Assembly (NCBI GenBank): GCA_905147135.1
Contig: LR990057.1
Span: 1,178,001-1,242,000 of the forward strand
Origin: Blastobasis lacticolella
Taxonomy: Eukaryota > Arthropoda > Insecta > Lepidoptera > Blastobasidae
DNA: 64,000 nt
Direction of reading: 5' to 3'
Part shown: positions 62,880-64,000 of the stretch, piece after piece
Layout of the letters: each line of letters opens with the position of its first letter
Position numbering within the stretch: position 1 is the stretch's first letter
The notes under the pieces: generated by a model
Seen by the model: the letters and a program-made list of their open reading frames with translations, nothing else
The model's database searches: none
What the model was told of the DNA's origin: nothing
Translations under genes and position numbers: made by a program

Positions 62880-63236
62880 TACCTGCATCTGTACTATCTA
62901 CAAATGCAGATGTAGATAGTACAGAAGCAGGTAGAGCTCGTCTAGTCTAAAATGACGCGCCCCACTACTTAGTTAGTTGATTTCGATGTGTGAGTGCAAA
63001 TATTGATAACGACACTTCATCTGTGTGGGAGCCAATGAACGACGCGTTCCTACGTTTGAATCTCACCGGCAACTGAATGACCAATTACAACGGCATTTGT
63101 ATATGTTTTGCGTCCATATTTTAAACTTGCTTGTGTGCGGTAATGCGATAGTGGGGCGCGGCATTTTAGATTAGACGAGCTCTACCTGCATCTGTACTAT
63201 CTACAAATGCAGATGTAGATAGTACAGATGCAGGTA
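62880..63236. mobile_element. Composite: MITE-D between two 54-bp hairpins
   Basis: 62880-62933 and 63183-63236 are the same 54-bp hairpin (23-bp arms, loop AATGCAGA), the left with one mismatch. They share the TA dinucleotides that flank MITE-D copy 62934-63182. Confidence 0.93.
62934..63182 (+). mobile_element. MITE-D copy 5, 249 bp
   Basis: Same ends as the other copies; TA at 62932-62933 and 63183-63184, each also the inner edge of a hairpin. Confidence 0.93.
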
Positions 63237-63239
63237 CAC

Positions 63240-63530
63240 CACGCTTTCCCCTATCCCCCTATGTGTGTCCCCATTATAATAGGGACACATAGCTTACACT
63301 CACTGGCACCGCGTCGCTACAATGCCTAATTGCCTGCACGCAATGCAGTTAATATTGTGCTGAATGCAAAACATTTAATTAAAGGGGGTCGACCCTCCGC
63401 CATTTTACGCATAGCCACCGTTTCACCCGCGAATTTTTCGTCGACGGTCTGACTCTCTTGTAACTGCTATTAATCGTAGAAATCGCTATCGACAAGACCG
63501 CCTTTTACTTTTATTGTGTTCATTATGTAG
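63240..63530. other. No gene seen
   Basis: A short inverted repeat, TGTGTCCCCATTATAATAGG / GACACAT, lies near 63259-63290. Confidence 0.5.
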
Positions 63531-63805
63531 CGAGGGCGTCGGTGGCCAAATGGTTAAGGGGTCCGACTTGTAAGCGAGAGGTACCGGGTTCAAACTCAAG
63601 TGCCGCTATGTACCTATGACTCTGTTCTGAGTTATGTGTGTCTTTTTCGTGTGTGTGTGTAGTTGAACACTAACCGATGCTGAAAACATCGTGATTTTCG
63701 CAGGTATCCTGTATTATTATTATAGGTATTCAGGCGACTGAATGTGTAACCATGATCTAATCTGGTTAGTTTTCCCTGTTACAGGGTCACGTAGTTCAGA
63801 TGGCT
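63531..63805 (+). mobile_element. SINE-A, 3'-truncated copy
   Basis: GCGTCGGTGGCCAAATGGTT, GTCCGACTTGTAAGCGAGAG, ACCGGGTTCAAACTC: the best A- and B-box pair of the family here. It ends at TTCAGATGGC, where a tandem repeat begins. A TATTATTATTATAG insertion lies near 63712. Confidence 0.9.
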
Positions 63806-63868
63806 GAGCGCACCCCGTCCCTACGCTGAGCGCACCCCGTCCCTACGCTGAGCGCACCCCGTCCCTAC
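63803..63868 (+). repeat. 22-bp tandem repeat, three units
   Basis: Three identical units of GCTGAGCGCACCCCGTCCCT followed by AC, then GGGGTGTAGCATCC. It bridges the SINE-A end and repeat Q. Confidence 0.93.
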
Positions 63869-64000
63869 GGGGTGTAGCATCCGATGAAACCTGAAAGGCC
63901 CTTATGGCTACAGGTGCTCCCAGGGGGTGTTTAGCACGTATGCGCCTAGGCTCTTTTTTGGCGAGTCGTGCATAACCAGTCCGGCCGGCCGGCTGGTACT
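63869..64000 (+). repeat. Repeat Q, cut by the window edge
   Basis: GTAGCATCCGATGAAACC, GTATGCGCCTAGGC, GCGAGTCGTGCATAACC match 53825-53940. Ends in CCGGCCGGCCGGC. Confidence 0.65.

Noticed and set aside
26139..63182. CRISPR-like array from the recurring GAGCTCGTCTAGTCTAAAAT block
   Set aside because: The blocks are the inverted ends of dispersed MITE-D copies, kilobases apart and TA-flanked, in an animal genome.
63535..63605. Possible tRNA gene with GGTGGCC...GGTTAAGG and GGTTCAAACTC
   Set aside because: The same head and downstream body occur in many dispersed SINE-A copies with target duplications; it has no closed acceptor stem.

Overview
This window looks like a piece of a moth or butterfly (Lepidoptera) nuclear chromosome. 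It has AT-rich introns, short GC-rich exons joined by GT-AG splice sites, and a dense load of SINEs, LINE fragments and small inverted-repeat DNA transposons of the kind found in lepidopteran genomes. I cannot name the species. No bacterial, viral, rRNA, CRISPR or functional tRNA feature is visible.

Genes (left half). Three conserved animal genes fill 0.7-32.9 kb. (1) The 3' third of CC2D2A, a ciliary transition-zone protein, lies on the + strand: eight exons from 675 to 14888, phase-consistent throughout, with the 5' part off the left edge. (2) A diphosphoinositol polyphosphate phosphohydrolase (Nudix family; Drosophila Aps, human NUDT3) lies on the - strand: three exons, 21703 down to 18273, complete, 156 aa. 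It converges tail to tail with CC2D2A. (3) mars/DLGAP5 (HURP), a mitotic spindle protein, lies on the + strand: nine coding exons, 22331 to 31554, 899 aa. Its start codon sits in a 4-nt coding segment of its first exon. Aps and mars are head to head, with 627 bp between their start codons, so they probably share a bidirectional promoter. The three jobs (cilium, inositol pyrophosphate turnover, spindle) do not form an obvious pathway.

Repeats (whole window, and almost all of 33-64 kb). The main families are: SINE-A, a tRNA-like head with a (TGA)n-type tail; SINE-C, about 250 bp, also (TGA)n-tailed; SINE-B, with a tRNA-Gly-like head; an RTE-like LINE seen as one 1.24-kb copy with an open RT frame and several short 5'-truncated copies; a second LINE whose 3' end matches the SINE-A tail; and a near-complete CR1/Daphne-like LINE at 46.6-49.95 kb, broken by one frameshift. 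DNA elements include MITE-D (about 250 bp, TA target duplications, six copies), MITE-F (about 360-410 bp, three copies), a hAT-type 869-bp element with a perfect 8-bp target duplication, a second hAT-like element, and two larger TA-flanked elements. Target-site duplications let many insertions be placed to the base. Several are nested.

Most notable points: a GGGGCG hexanucleotide array coding for about 11 Ala-Gly pairs inside CC2D2A; fold-back repeats against two CC2D2A splice acceptors; a 73-bp long-armed inverted repeat in a mars intron; a MITE-D copy sitting at the exact centre of a duplicated 54-bp hairpin; and the shared LINE/SINE tail. All calls come from reading the sequence and from remembered family features; no database search was run.
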